In this document: one piece after another, positions 42,006 to 50,005 of the stretch
Layout of the letters: every line of letters begins with the position of its first letter
How positions within the stretch are numbered: position 1 is the first letter of the stretch
Assembly (NCBI GenBank): GCA_023400405.1
Contig: JAEXFD010000044.1
Location: forward strand, 1 to 64,000
Length of the DNA: 64,000 bases
Reading direction: 5' to 3'
Origin: Pseudomonadota bacterium
Lineage (GTDB): Bacteria; Pseudomonadota; Alphaproteobacteria; Sphingomonadales; Sphingomonadaceae
The notes under the pieces: model-generated
Seen by the model: the letters and a program-made list of their open reading frames with translations, nothing else
Told to the model about the DNA's origin: nothing
Database searches by the model: none
Translations under genes and position numbers: made by a program

Positions 42006-42433
42006 GCGGCGACCAGTTCCACCGCGGCGGCATCGGCGAGGCTGGTGCCGTCGAGGATGCGGGCAGTCTCGTCGCGCACCCGCGCCATCGCCCGGCGGAT
42101 CGCGCAGCTCGCTTCGTCCTTGCAGTCGTTGCAGGGGCGATAGGCGGTGCGGCTGACGCAGGGGACCAGCGCGAGCGGCCCTTCGATCACGCGGATGATC
42201 TCGCCGAGCGAGATGAGGTGCGTCGCGCGGGCGAGGCGATAGCCGCCCGCCTTGCCACGGGTGGAAACCAGGAAGCCCGCCTCGCGCAGATCGGCGAGGA
42301 TCAGCTCCAGGAATTTGCGCGGCACGTTCGCCTCGGCGGCGATGCGGTTCATCGGCGTGGGCGCGCCCGCGGCGGGTTGTTCGGCGAGGAAGAGCATCGC
42401 GCGGAGCGCGTAACGGGAACGCTGCGTCAACAT
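42002..42433 (-). CDS. Rrf2 family transcriptional regulator, possible Fe-S sensor
   Basis: A 143-residue winged-helix regulator. SRYALRAMLFLAEQPAAGAPTPMNRIAAEANVP and GFLVSTRGKAGGYRLARAT match Rrf2. Four cysteines in PCVSRTAYRPCNDCKDEASC (spacing C-x8-C-x2-C-x5-C) resemble the Fe-S or redox-sensing region of IscR/NsrR-type proteins, but the spacing differs from IscR. Its target cannot be inferred from the neighbours: ssrA lies on the opposite strand and no isc/suf genes are in the window. Confidence 0.85.
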   Translation of the reverse strand: MLTQRSRYALRAMLFLAEQPAAGAPTPMNRIAAEANVPRKFLELILADLREAGFLVSTRGKAGGYRLARATHLISLGEIIRVIEGPLALVPCVSRTAYRPCNDCKDEASCAIRRAMARVRDETARILDGTSLADAAAVELVAA

Positions 42434-42530
42434 GATGCACCCTTCATGCCAAGTGATTGCGCTACTGTGAAGGCCTTAGGAACGCACGCATGACCTTTTC
42501 ATGAATGAGTCGGCACGCTATATGAGTCGT

Positions 42531-42840
42531 GCCGGGTTCGCCCGGCTATGGGGATAAACGACGGCGTGCAATAGACGCAGCGGACCCGGGGGCGGTACCC
42601 GGCGGCTCCACCACCAGCTGTCTGCCCAGGCAGTTGATGACGGGGCCGAACTAGGATCGACGTGTGTTGAAAAGCGCTGACTATCTCTCAGCATGGGCCA
42701 CTGTGACGGTCCGTTACACAAGTGCCAACGATAACGAAGCACTCGCTATTGCGGCGTAACCCCAAGGCCTAACGGCCTAAGGTTACTCTAAAATGCGCGG
42801 TTGGACCGCACCGGGCAACAGAAGCGGATTCCAGCGGCAC
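42531..42840 (+). ncRNA. ssrA: Circularly permuted two-piece tmRNA
   Basis: The 5' part is the acceptor piece: hairpin GCCGGG-TTCG-CCCGGC (42531-42546), T-stem CCGGG/CCCGG with a 7-base GGCGGTA loop (42586-42602), acceptor strand CGGCTCC and encoded ACCA ending at 42613. After a 28-base intervening segment, the coding piece starts at 42642 with GGGGCCG, which pairs with CGGCTCC (one G-U). A further helix joins 42569-42577 with 42661-42669. The tag frame at 42724-42759 reads ANDNEALAIAA then TAA. Both ends are approximate; the coding piece may end before the terminator at 42841. Confidence 0.92.
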
Positions 42841-42879
42841 GGGGAGCGCCGGGCAACAGAAGCTCCCCACCTTATTTTT
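42841..42879 (+). terminator. Rho-independent terminator after ssrA
   Basis: GGGGAGC (42841-42847) pairs with GCTCCCC (42862-42868), then CCTTATTTTT follows. The loop contains CCGGGCAACAGAAGC-like sequence that also occurs directly at 42811-42825. Confidence 0.75.
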
Positions 42880-42977
42880 CCCCCTCCCTCCATTGCTCCG
42901 GTCGAACCCGGAATGGGCGCGCCCGTAAGGCGATCCCACGAATTTCCATTCCCACCGATCCGCGCTCTGATCGCGGC

Positions 42978-43130
42978 GTGACCCGGCAGACGCACACCAC
43001 CGCGCTCATCGCATTCAGCGTCATCGCGACGGCGACGCTGGCGCAGGGATCGCGCCCGCCGCGGCTGCCGCGCCGCGAAGTCGATCCGCCCCATTGCGGC
43101 CGGCTGATCGGCGCCGGCACGGTCCACTGA
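42978..43130 (+). CDS. Possible small secreted protein (50 aa)
   Basis: From GTG at 42978 the frame encodes about 50 residues starting TRQTHTTALIAFSVIATATLAQ, which looks like a short signal peptide with a possible Ala-x-Ala-like cleavage, followed by a basic, proline-rich tail containing one Cys. It ends right before the convergent rnhB stop. The evidence is only its position, the hydrophobic stretch and full use of the gap; it may not be expressed. Confidence 0.35.
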   Translation: MTRQTHTTALIAFSVIATATLAQGSRPPRLPRREVDPPHCGRLIGAGTVH

Positions 43131-43131
43131 G

Positions 43132-43761
43132 CTATTCGGCGGCGATCGCCGGACCGAAATCGAGCTCCGCCTGCGCCACGCGCCCGAAGCTGCGGCGGTG
43201 ATGCGGCGTCGGGCCGAGCGTGCGCAGCGCCTCCTGATGGACCTTGGCCGAATAGCCCTTGTTCGACTTCCAGCCATAGCCGGGATGGAGCGCATCGAGC
43301 TCCACCATCATGCCGTCGCGCTGGTGCTTGGCGACGATCGAGGCAGCCGCGATCGACAGGCAGCGTGCGTCGCCGCCGACCACGGCATGGCTCTGGTGGC
43401 TCCAATCGGGGCAGCGATTGCCGTCGACCAGCACGAAGGCGGGGGGAAAGCCCAGCGCCTCGACCGCGCGCGTCATCGCCAGCATCGAGGCCCAGAAGAT
43501 GTTGAGCGAATCGATTTCCTCGACGCTCGCGATCCCGACGCCGACGCGCGCGCATTCGAGAAGCCGCGCGCACAGATCGGCGCGCTTGGCAGCGGTGAGC
43601 ACCTTCGAATCGTCGATGCCCTCGGGGATGCACTTCGGATCCAACACCACCGCGGCGGCGACCACGGGGCCCGCGAGCGGCCCGCGCCCGGCCTCGTCGA
43701 CGCCGGCGACCGGCCCCTTGTGCAGCCGCTGATATTTCCGTTCGAACTTGAGATTAGGCAT
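43132..43761 (-). CDS. rnhB: Ribonuclease HII
   Basis: A 209-residue RNase HII that nicks RNA in RNA-DNA hybrids and starts ribonucleotide excision repair. GVDEAGRGPLAGPVVAAAV has the first two catalytic acids; the IDDSKVLTAAKR loop, VLVDGNRCPDW and the GGDARCLSIAAASIVAKHQRD segment complete the site; KSNKGYSAKVHQEAL is the substrate-binding helix. Its first 8 bases overlap the end of the ThiD-glyoxalase gene. Confidence 0.95.
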   Translation of the reverse strand: MPNLKFERKYQRLHKGPVAGVDEAGRGPLAGPVVAAAVVLDPKCIPEGIDDSKVLTAAKRADLCARLLECARVGVGIASVEEIDSLNIFWASMLAMTRAVEALGFPPAFVLVDGNRCPDWSHQSHAVVGGDARCLSIAAASIVAKHQRDGMMVELDALHPGYGWKSNKGYSAKVHQEALRTLGPTPHHRRSFGRVAQAELDFGPAIAAE

Positions 43762-44911
43762 TCTGAACCCGCCATGGCGGAAAGCGCCGCATCTCGCCAG
43801 CCTGATAGAGGCGAACCGCATTGCCCGCCGGATCGCGCAGCCGCGCCTCGCGCCAGCCCCAGGGCTCGTCCTTGGGCTCCTGCTCGAACGCGATGCCCTG
43901 CTGCTGGAGATAGGCCACGGTGACGTCGAGATCGCCGCATTCGAGATAGACGACCGGCGCGGTGTATCCCGGATCGGTGGCGATCGAGAAGGTGGCCCCG
44001 CCCTCGGTCTCGAAGCGGGCGTAGCGCGGGCTCGCGCGCACGACCTGGCGCAGCCCGAGCAGCCGATAGAATTTCTCGCTCGCGGCAAGATCCGTGGCTG
44101 GGACCGTCACCTGGTTCAGCATCGGCTCGAAGAAGCTCATGTTGAGATCGAGCCGAACGGCCTGCTGCCCCATCGGGCCGTGGCCGCGGCCCAGCCCCGG
44201 CGCCTCGCGCATCGCGATCCGCACGAAGCGCCGCGCGCGCTTGACCGCCTCGGGCAGGTCCCATTCCTCGGCAAGCCCACAGGCAATGGCCGAGGCGAGC
44301 GTGCAGCCGGTGCCGTGGGTCTGATCGCTGTCGATGCGCGGATCGGTCCATTCGATCTCGGGCGGATCGTCGGGATCGATCGAATAGAGTCGGTCGGTGA
44401 CTTCGGGCCCATCGCCATGCCCGCCCTTGACCAGCACCGCGCAGCCATGCGCCGCGACCAGCGCGCGCGGATCGCCGCCCAGCGCGTCGAGCTCGGCGAG
44501 GTTCGGCGTGACGACGGTGGCGCGCGCCATCAGCCGCTCGAACGCGGCGATGGTCGCATCGTCGGCGAGGCTGGCGCCGCTGGTCGAGACCATCACCGGA
44601 TCGAACACCACCGGCACGCCGGGCAGCTCGGCGAGCTTCTCCGCCACCGCCAGCGCGGTGCGGGCCGAGCCGATCATGCCGATCTTGACCGCATCGACGC
44701 CGAGATCGGCGATGCACGCCTCGATCTGGGCGAGCACCATGTCGGTGGGGATCGGATGGATGCCGCTGACGCCGAGCGTGTTCTGCGCGGTGATCGCCGT
44801 GATCGCCGTCATGGCGTGGCCGCCGAGCATGGTGACGGTCTTGATATCGGCCTGGATGCCGGCGCCGCCGCCCGAATCGGAGCCGGCGATGATGAGGATG
44901 CGGGGGGTCAT
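43754..44911 (-). CDS. thiD: ThiD kinase fused to a glyoxalase/VOC domain
   Basis: A continuous 385-residue protein. Residues about 1-255 are ThiD, the HMP/HMP-P kinase of thiamine synthesis: IAGSDSGGGAGIQADIKT, AITAITAQNTLGV and the anion hole HGTGCTLASAIACGL. Residues about 265-385 are a VOC (glyoxalase/bleomycin resistance) domain: LNQVTVPATDLAASEKFY, YARFETEGGATFS, EARLRDPAGNAVRLYQ. The join lies around NMSFFEP near 260. ThiD is normally about 265 residues and alone. Either this is a true fusion or a lost stop between two genes; the internal ATG at the join could also start a separate VOC protein. Confidence 0.85.
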   Translation of the reverse strand: MTPRILIIAGSDSGGGAGIQADIKTVTMLGGHAMTAITAITAQNTLGVSGIHPIPTDMVLAQIEACIADLGVDAVKIGMIGSARTALAVAEKLAELPGVPVVFDPVMVSTSGASLADDATIAAFERLMARATVVTPNLAELDALGGDPRALVAAHGCAVLVKGGHGDGPEVTDRLYSIDPDDPPEIEWTDPRIDSDQTHGTGCTLASAIACGLAEEWDLPEAVKRARRFVRIAMREAPGLGRGHGPMGQQAVRLDLNMSFFEPMLNQVTVPATDLAASEKFYRLLGLRQVVRASPRYARFETEGGATFSIATDPGYTAPVVYLECGDLDVTVAYLQQQGIAFEQEPKDEPWGWREARLRDPAGNAVRLYQAGEMRRFPPWRVQNA

Positions 44912-45058
44912 GCCCGCGCTCGGAAGTTTAGGAAGTTTAGGCTACGTCGCGTTCGATTTCCCCCGCCCGAAAGATCGGCGCGGGGCGACGAAGCCAGGGG
45001 GAAAGCCGCGGACATGACGGCGTTCTCGCACATTCCGCGGGGTGTAGGACAGCCTTTT

Positions 45059-45283
45059 TCAGCTTTGGAAGCGACGCTGGGCGCTCGCCGGATGGGTTGC
45101 CAGCGCCTTGCCGACGCGGGCGGGGCGATCGAGCAGCTCGCCGCCGCAATTGGGGCAAAGTTCGTCCATCGCATCCGCGCAGCCGGCGCAGAAGGTGCAT
45201 TCGAACGAACAGATGAAGGCCCCGCCCTCATCGGCAGGCAAATCGGCGCCGCAGCGCTCGCAATCGGGACGCATCTCCAGCAT
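45059..45283 (-). CDS. DUF1272 zinc-ribbon-like protein
   Basis: A 74-residue protein rich in cysteine pairs: MRPDCERCGADLPADEG, ICSFECTFCAGCADAM and CPNCGGELLDRP. This is the DUF1272 pattern, with four CxxC-type pairs probably holding zinc. I start at 45283 (MLEMRPDCERC) as in relatives; an in-frame ATG at 45325 is possible. The 147 bases after the gene up to 44912 show no gene or clear RNA element apart from a short tandem GGAAGTTTA. Confidence 0.8.
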   Translation of the reverse strand: MLEMRPDCERCGADLPADEGGAFICSFECTFCAGCADAMDELCPNCGGELLDRPARVGKALATHPASAQRRFQS

Positions 45284-45327
45284 TGCCTGCCGATAGCAGG
45301 CGAGGCTGGAGACGCAATCGCACATAT

Positions 45328-45352
45328 CCCCGGCGCGGTTTGCGCGCCGGGG
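45328..45352. terminator. Strong hairpin after the glycine-zipper gene
   Basis: CCCCGGCGCG pairs perfectly with CGCGCCGGGG around GTTTG. It lies 11 bases past the stop of the minus-strand gene at 45364. No T-tract follows on either side, so it would be an imperfect intrinsic terminator. Confidence 0.55.
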
Positions 45353-45363
45353 AGATCGTCAAA

Positions 45364-45690
45364 TCAGCGGCGACGGGTGTAGTAGCAGCGCTGCTTGGCG
45401 GTCATCGTGCGATCGATCGCGCGGCCGCCCAGGGCGCCGCCGACCGCGCCGGCCGCGGTGCCGAGCAGGCCGCCGCCGATCACCTGCGAACCGAGGACCG
45501 CGCCAGCGGCACCGCCGGCGATCAGGCCGGTCGTGCCCGAGGAGCGGCGGCAATGCTGGACCCAGCGTGCCTTGCTGTAGTTCGTGCCCTTGTAATAGCG
45601 CGACGACTGCGCCTGGGCGCTTTGCATCGGGATCGACGCGACCGGAATCGAGAGGGCGACGGCGCCCAGCGCTGCAATGATCTTACGCAT
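45364..45690 (-). CDS. Glycine-zipper 2TM-type envelope protein
   Basis: A 108-residue exported protein. A signal peptide (1 to about 27, ending QSAQAQ) precedes a basic linker with one Cys and a glycine-zipper segment (GLIAGGAAGAVLGSQVIGGG and GTAAGAVGGALGGRAIDR) with GxxxG repeats that suggest a membrane-inserting or packing helix pair. Family members are outer-membrane-associated surface antigens of unknown role. It ends with RRR after a CYY motif. A terminator-like hairpin follows. Confidence 0.85.
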   Translation of the reverse strand: MRKIIAALGAVALSIPVASIPMQSAQAQSSRYYKGTNYSKARWVQHCRRSSGTTGLIAGGAAGAVLGSQVIGGGLLGTAAGAVGGALGGRAIDRTMTAKQRCYYTRRR

Positions 45691-45829
45691 GGTCTTAACC
45701 CCTATCTTGTTTCGGGACCGGCATTCAAACTTGCCGAGGCGCCAATCGGTTGCATGAACGCGAAACAACCTCGCGTTCATGTGGGATCGTTCCCCCGTCG
45801 CAATGCATTGCAGCGCCGGGACACAGATG

Positions 45830-46582
45830 ATGCAGACACGACTTTCCGGACCTGCCGATCGGCTGCGCGGCGCACTGGGCGCGCTGGCGATGCTGGCGCT
45901 GATCGGCTGGCTTCTGATCGCGGGGCTGGGCGTGCCGCGCCGAATCGCCCAGAGCCCGGCCATGCGGCTGCTCGATTTCGTCGTGCCGCCCCCGCCGCCG
46001 CCGGAGCCGCAGGCCAAGCCCAAACCCAAGCCGAGCCAGAAGCAGGAAGGAAAGGCATCGCCGCCGAACCGCGTCTCGCGCGCGACCGAGGTCGCCGCGC
46101 CGGTGCCGGTGCCGACGCCGCCGCCGATCCCGGCTGCGGTGAAGCCCGCCCAGGGGAGCGACGCGACTTCAGGCAATGCGCCGATCGCCGGACCGGGCAC
46201 CGGAGCGGGGGGCAGCGGCGACGGGACCGGCAGCGGCGGGGCCGGCAATGGCGCCGGCAGCGGCGGCACCGCGCTGCAGCTGATCCGCGGACATATCGAC
46301 GACGACGACTATCCGCGCGAGGCGCTTCGCGCGCATCAGCACGGCACCGTCGGCCTGCGCTTCATCGTGGGCGTGGACGGGCGCGTGAGCGACTGCACCG
46401 TGACTCGATCGAGCGGCAGCCGGTCGCTCGACGAGACGACGTGCCGGCTGATCAAGCAACGCTTCCGCTACCGGCCGAGCCGGGATGCCCAGGGGCGCCC
46501 CTATGCCGACACCGTCACCGGCGAGCATGAGTGGGAACTCTACGAGCGGCCCGATTCCCGCGACGAGGACGATGGCGGCTAA
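45830..46582 (+). CDS. TonB-like energy transducer
   Basis: A 250-residue TonB-type protein. One N-terminal helix (LGALAMLALIGWLLIAGLG, about 15-33) is followed by a proline-rich spacer (PPPPPPEPQAKPKPKPSQK), a Gly/Ser-rich linker, and a TonB C-terminal domain (YPREALRAHQHGTVGLRFIV, DETTCRLIKQRFRYRP). It would couple proton motive force to outer-membrane transport. No exbB/exbD or TonB-dependent receptor is nearby. Several in-frame ATGs precede the helix; 45830 is used. Confidence 0.87.
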   Translation: MQTRLSGPADRLRGALGALAMLALIGWLLIAGLGVPRRIAQSPAMRLLDFVVPPPPPPEPQAKPKPKPSQKQEGKASPPNRVSRATEVAAPVPVPTPPPIPAAVKPAQGSDATSGNAPIAGPGTGAGGSGDGTGSGGAGNGAGSGGTALQLIRGHIDDDDYPREALRAHQHGTVGLRFIVGVDGRVSDCTVTRSSGSRSLDETTCRLIKQRFRYRPSRDAQGRPYADTVTGEHEWELYERPDSRDEDDGG

Positions 46583-46598
46583 GCCGCCGGCAAAGGGC

Positions 46599-47009
46599 TC
46601 AGTCGTCCTTGCAGACTTGAATGAGCGCCCAGCCCATCGAACCGCCGATATTGGGCACGTTCTGGTTTTCGAGTTCGAGCCGCTTGCAGGGCTGGCCGTG
46701 GCGATTGAGCGGGCGATCGGCCTGAACCCGTGGCGGGGCGGCGGGCTCTCGCGATGGGGTGCCAGCCGGGCACAGCCCCTTGGCGGCGGCCTGGCGAACA
46801 TAAGCCGCGCGCTGTTCCTGGGCCCATGCCTTGGCACGGGCCGGGCCCTCGGCCTGCTTGATCCGGGCATAATCGAGCACCATCGCTCGCTTTTGCGCCT
46901 CGGTCATCGCGTCGAACCAGCATTGGCGCTCCTGCGCTTGGGCGGGAGGCGCAGCCAGGCCGATCGCGAGGGCGCCGCTCAACAGGAGCAACGGGAATAT
47001 CGGCGTCAT
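46599..47009 (-). CDS. Secreted protein of unknown function
   Basis: A 136-residue exported protein. MTPIFPLLLLSGALAIGL is a signal peptide with cleavage after AQA (about residue 26). The mature part has three cysteines (near QCWFDAM, LCPAG and QVCKDD) and a helical centre (AMVLDYARIKQAEG). No family is recognised. The upstream ATG at 47072 would bury the signal peptide, so 47009 is taken. It is convergent with the TonB-like gene. Confidence 0.7.
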   Translation of the reverse strand: MTPIFPLLLLSGALAIGLAAPPAQAQERQCWFDAMTEAQKRAMVLDYARIKQAEGPARAKAWAQEQRAAYVRQAAAKGLCPAGTPSREPAAPPRVQADRPLNRHGQPCKRLELENQNVPNIGGSMGWALIQVCKDD

Positions 47010-47098
47010 TCGGTCCTCCTGTCGCGGGTCGGTCGTCGCGAGCGCCGGGGTAACGCGCGCACTTCGGCGCACAAGCGCTCAGGCGCCTCCGGCCCGGA

Positions 47099-48676
47099 TC
47101 ACGTGACGAGCCGTTGCAATCCCGCGATCGTATCGGCCTCGGCCGCCGGCTTGTCGTGTCGGATGCGGCTGATCCGCGGGAAGCGCATCGCCAGGCCGGA
47201 TTTGTGGCGTTTCGATTCGTGGATAGAATCGAACGCGACTTCGAGCACCAGCGTCTTGTCGGTTTCCCGCACCGGGCCGAAGCGCGCGACCGTGTGGTTG
47301 CGGACATAGCGATCCAGCCATTTCAGCTCCTCGTCGGTGAAGCCGAAATAGGCCTTGCCCACCGGCAGCAGCTCGCCGCCCTCGGTCCAGGCGCCGAACG
47401 TATAGTCCGAATAGAAGCTCGATCGCTTGCCGCTGCCGCGCTGCGCATACATCAGCACGCAGTCCGCCACGAGCGGATCGCGCTTCCATTTGTACCACAG
47501 GCCGGTGCGACGCCCGGCGACATAGGGCGAATCGCGCCGCTTCAGCATCACCCCTTCGATCGAGGCATCGCGGGCACCGGCGCGAATTTCCTCGAGCGCA
47601 GCGAAATCGCTCGCCTCGATCACCTGCGAGAGATCGAAGCGTTCGGGATCGAGGCGCGCGGCAAAGACTTCGAGCCGGGCGCGCCGTGCGCTCCAGCCGA
47701 GGCCGCGCAGATCCTCCTCGCCGTCGAACAGGATGTCGTAGAGCCGCACGAAGGCGGGATAGTCGGCCAGCGTCTTCTGGCTGACCAGCTTGCGGCCGAG
47801 CCGCTGCTGGAGCGCATTGAAGCTCGCCGCCTCGCCGCCCTGAAACTCGCCTTTGACCAGCAGCTCGCCATCGAGCACGCCGGGCGTCGCGAAGGCCGCC
47901 GCCACTTCGGGGAAGCTGTGCGTCACGTCGTCGCCGGCGCGGCTGTAGAGCCGGGTCTCGCCGGCGACATGGACGAGCTGGACGCGAATGCCGTCCCATT
48001 TCCATTCGGCGGCGTAATCGGCGAGATCGAGCCGCGTCTCTTCGAGCGGATGGGCGAGCATGAACGGGCGGAACACCGGCACGTCGCGCGCGGTCGGCTG
48101 CGGCCCATGGCCTTCGGCCCAGGCGAACAGCGTGGCATAGGGCGGCGTGAGGCCGTGCCACACTTCCTCCACCGCATCGACGTCTAAGCCGAAGGCCTGG
48201 GCCAGCGCGGTCTTGGCCAGCCGCGCCGAGACCCCGACGCGCAGCGCGCCCATCGCCAACTTGAGAAGCGCGAATCGCTCGTCGGATTCGAGCCGGTCGA
48301 GCATCGCGGCGAGCGCTGCCGGCGCATCGGACTTGGAGATGGTGCCGAGCGCGGCGACCACCTGCGACAGGGCAAGCGGCCCGCTCTGGGGCGGCGGCGT
48401 TGCCGGCTCGGGCCATAGCAGCGCGATCGTCTCGGCCGAATCCCCGACGAAATCGCGGCTCAGCGCGAAGAGCACCGGATCGACCCGCGCCTCGACCATC
48501 GCGCGGATGAGCGCCGGCTTCACCGCCGGCAAGTCTAGCGTACCGGTCAGCGCCGCCATCGCCCAGCCGCGATCGGGATCGGGAGTCGCGCGCAGGTAAT
48601 CGCCGATCAGCTTGAGCTTGGCGTTGCGCGAGCGGGTGTAGATCAGGCCATCGAGCAGGTCGGCAAACGCGCGCAT
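47099..48676 (-). CDS. ATP-dependent DNA ligase, cisplatin damage-response type
   Basis: A 525-residue ATP-dependent ligase. The adenylation motif is EWKWDGIRVQLVH (catalytic Lys in KWDG), followed by RRDSPYVAGRRTGLWYKWKR (motifs IV-V) and an OB domain. An N-terminal helical domain of about 210 residues (FADLLDGLIYTRSRNAKL...) matches the family annotated as cisplatin damage-response ligase, which in other genomes clusters with an Lhr helicase, exonuclease and PdeM. Here the helicase and exonuclease are at 6-9.6 kb. It is divergent from a phosphoesterase gene. Confidence 0.92.
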   Translation of the reverse strand: MRAFADLLDGLIYTRSRNAKLKLIGDYLRATPDPDRGWAMAALTGTLDLPAVKPALIRAMVEARVDPVLFALSRDFVGDSAETIALLWPEPATPPPQSGPLALSQVVAALGTISKSDAPAALAAMLDRLESDERFALLKLAMGALRVGVSARLAKTALAQAFGLDVDAVEEVWHGLTPPYATLFAWAEGHGPQPTARDVPVFRPFMLAHPLEETRLDLADYAAEWKWDGIRVQLVHVAGETRLYSRAGDDVTHSFPEVAAAFATPGVLDGELLVKGEFQGGEAASFNALQQRLGRKLVSQKTLADYPAFVRLYDILFDGEEDLRGLGWSARRARLEVFAARLDPERFDLSQVIEASDFAALEEIRAGARDASIEGVMLKRRDSPYVAGRRTGLWYKWKRDPLVADCVLMYAQRGSGKRSSFYSDYTFGAWTEGGELLPVGKAYFGFTDEELKWLDRYVRNHTVARFGPVRETDKTLVLEVAFDSIHESKRHKSGLAMRFPRISRIRHDKPAAEADTIAGLQRLVT

Positions 48677-48726
48677 GGTGCATGCAACTCATGGCGCAGG
48701 CGAAATGCTCCCGCTAGAGGCGCGCC

Positions 48727-49563
48727 ATGCGTTGGTTCGTTCGCGTCGTCATCGTGATTCTGCTCGTCCCGGCGGCGCTGTTCGCCTGGATGTTCCTGGA
48801 GGCCTGCTCGCAGCCGCTGGTGCGCCGCGCCGACATCGCGCTGCCCGGGCTTGCGCCGGGCGCGGCCGTGCGCATCGCCCTGATGAGCGACATCCATATC
48901 GGCACGGCGGCGATGGGGCCAAAGCGGCTTTCCCGCATCGTCCGCCAAGTGAATGCGCTCCATCCCGACCTCATCGCCATCGGGGGCGATTTCATCTTCG
49001 GCAAGGATCCCGACGGCGCGACGCGGCTGGGCGAGGCGATGGTGGCGCCGCTCAAGCAATTGCGCGCACCGCTTGGCGTGGTCGCGGTCCTCGGCAATCA
49101 CGATTACGCGACCGGAGAGGCCGTGGTCCGCCGCGAGCTCGCCGCTGCCGGCATTCCCGTGGTCGAGAACGGCGCGATCGTGCGCGGGCCGCTGGCGCTG
49201 GGCGGGGTGGGGGACGACGCTTCGGGCCATGCCGACCTGGCGGCGACGCTGCGTGCGGCGCGGGCGCTGGGGCGGCCGATCGTGCTGCTCACCCATTCGC
49301 CCGACGTCGCCCCGGCACTGCCGCCGGACGCGCCGCTGCTGCTCGCCGGGCATACCCATTGCGGCCAGGGCGTGCTGTTCGGCCGTCCGCTCGCCTATGA
49401 GCCGAGCCGCTACGGCGCGCGCTATCGCTGCGGATTGATCCGCGAGGGTGCGCGCACGGTGGTGGTCACTGCGGGATTGGGAGCCAGCAACGTGCCGCTC
49501 CGCCTCGGCGCGCGGCCCGATATCTGGTTGCTCACCCTGCGCGGAACCGCTGGCGCGAAATGA
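48727..49563 (+). CDS. Membrane-anchored metallophosphoesterase, YkuE/YaeI-like
   Basis: A 278-residue calcineurin-like phosphoesterase. One N-terminal helix (WFVRVVIVILLVPAALFAW) anchors it. Metal motifs are MSDIHIG, GGDFIFGKD, GNHDYATG, LTHSPD and GHTHCGQ. The anchor and order match YkuE/YaeI-type enzymes, not the soluble PdeM nuclease that often accompanies the neighbouring ligase. Substrate unknown (phospholipid- or nucleotide-like for related proteins). Divergent from the ligase gene, 50 bases apart. Confidence 0.87.
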   Translation: MRWFVRVVIVILLVPAALFAWMFLEACSQPLVRRADIALPGLAPGAAVRIALMSDIHIGTAAMGPKRLSRIVRQVNALHPDLIAIGGDFIFGKDPDGATRLGEAMVAPLKQLRAPLGVVAVLGNHDYATGEAVVRRELAAAGIPVVENGAIVRGPLALGGVGDDASGHADLAATLRAARALGRPIVLLTHSPDVAPALPPDAPLLLAGHTHCGQGVLFGRPLAYEPSRYGARYRCGLIREGARTVVVTAGLGASNVPLRLGARPDIWLLTLRGTAGAK

Positions 49564-49610
49564 TCCGCCTCGCTAGGCTCACTGCTCCATCACCGAAGGG
49601 GTTCCCCGAC

Positions 49611-49943
49611 ATGAAGTTGTTCCTCGCTGCCGCCGCGTTCGCTTGCCTGGCGCCCGCCGCCTTTGCCCAGACCGCTCCGGCGCCAGCGCCCAAGACGGCG
49701 GCACCGGCGCCGGCCGCCGCAGCTGCCGCCAAGTTCAATCTCGATACCCCGATCGAGGCACTGGTCGCCGATCCCAAGGCCAAGGCAGTGCTCGACGCCG
49801 ACTTCGCCAGCGACATCACCCAGAACCCGGCCTACGACCAGTTCAAGGCGATGAGCCTCAACGCCGTCGCGCCGTTCGCGCCCGACAAACTGACCCCGGA
49901 GCTGCTCAAGAAGGTCGAAACCGACCTCGCGGCGATCAAGTAA
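49611..49943 (+). CDS. Secreted protein of unknown function
   Basis: A 110-residue exported protein. Signal peptide MKLFLAAAAFACLAPAAFAQ, an Ala/Pro linker, then about 65 residues of a compact-looking domain (FNLDTPIEALVADPKAKAVL, KLTPELLKKVETDLAAIK). The helical C-terminus with a LxxVxxDL pattern is not recognised. It follows the phosphoesterase by 47 bases and ends at a strong terminator hairpin. Confidence 0.75.
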   Translation: MKLFLAAAAFACLAPAAFAQTAPAPAPKTAAPAPAAAAAAKFNLDTPIEALVADPKAKAVLDADFASDITQNPAYDQFKAMSLNAVAPFAPDKLTPELLKKVETDLAAIK

Positions 49944-49949
49944 GGCAAA

Positions 49950-49974
49950 GGGGCCGGGCGCATCGTCCGGCCCC
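49950..49974. terminator. Bidirectional terminator hairpin
   Basis: GGGGCCGG (49950-49957) pairs perfectly with CCGGCCCC (49967-49974) with a 9-base loop. It lies between convergent genes ending at 49943 and 50006. GTTCAATTG follows on the plus strand, so the T-tract is weak. Confidence 0.6.
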
Positions 49975-50005
49975 GTTCAATTGGGCGCTTCGGGACTTGC
50001 GCGGG

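Noticed and set aside
42978..43130. Extension of the small secreted frame back to 42801
   Set aside because: The longer form would begin inside the ssrA region and its terminator; only the part from 42978 looks like a protein.
44912..45058. TPP riboswitch upstream of the ThiD fusion
   Set aside because: No THI-box-like sequence is visible in this stretch.
48727..49563. PdeM, the nuclease partner of the ligase module
   Set aside because: The protein has an N-terminal membrane anchor and the motif order of YkuE/YaeI phosphoesterases; PdeM is soluble and about 220 residues.
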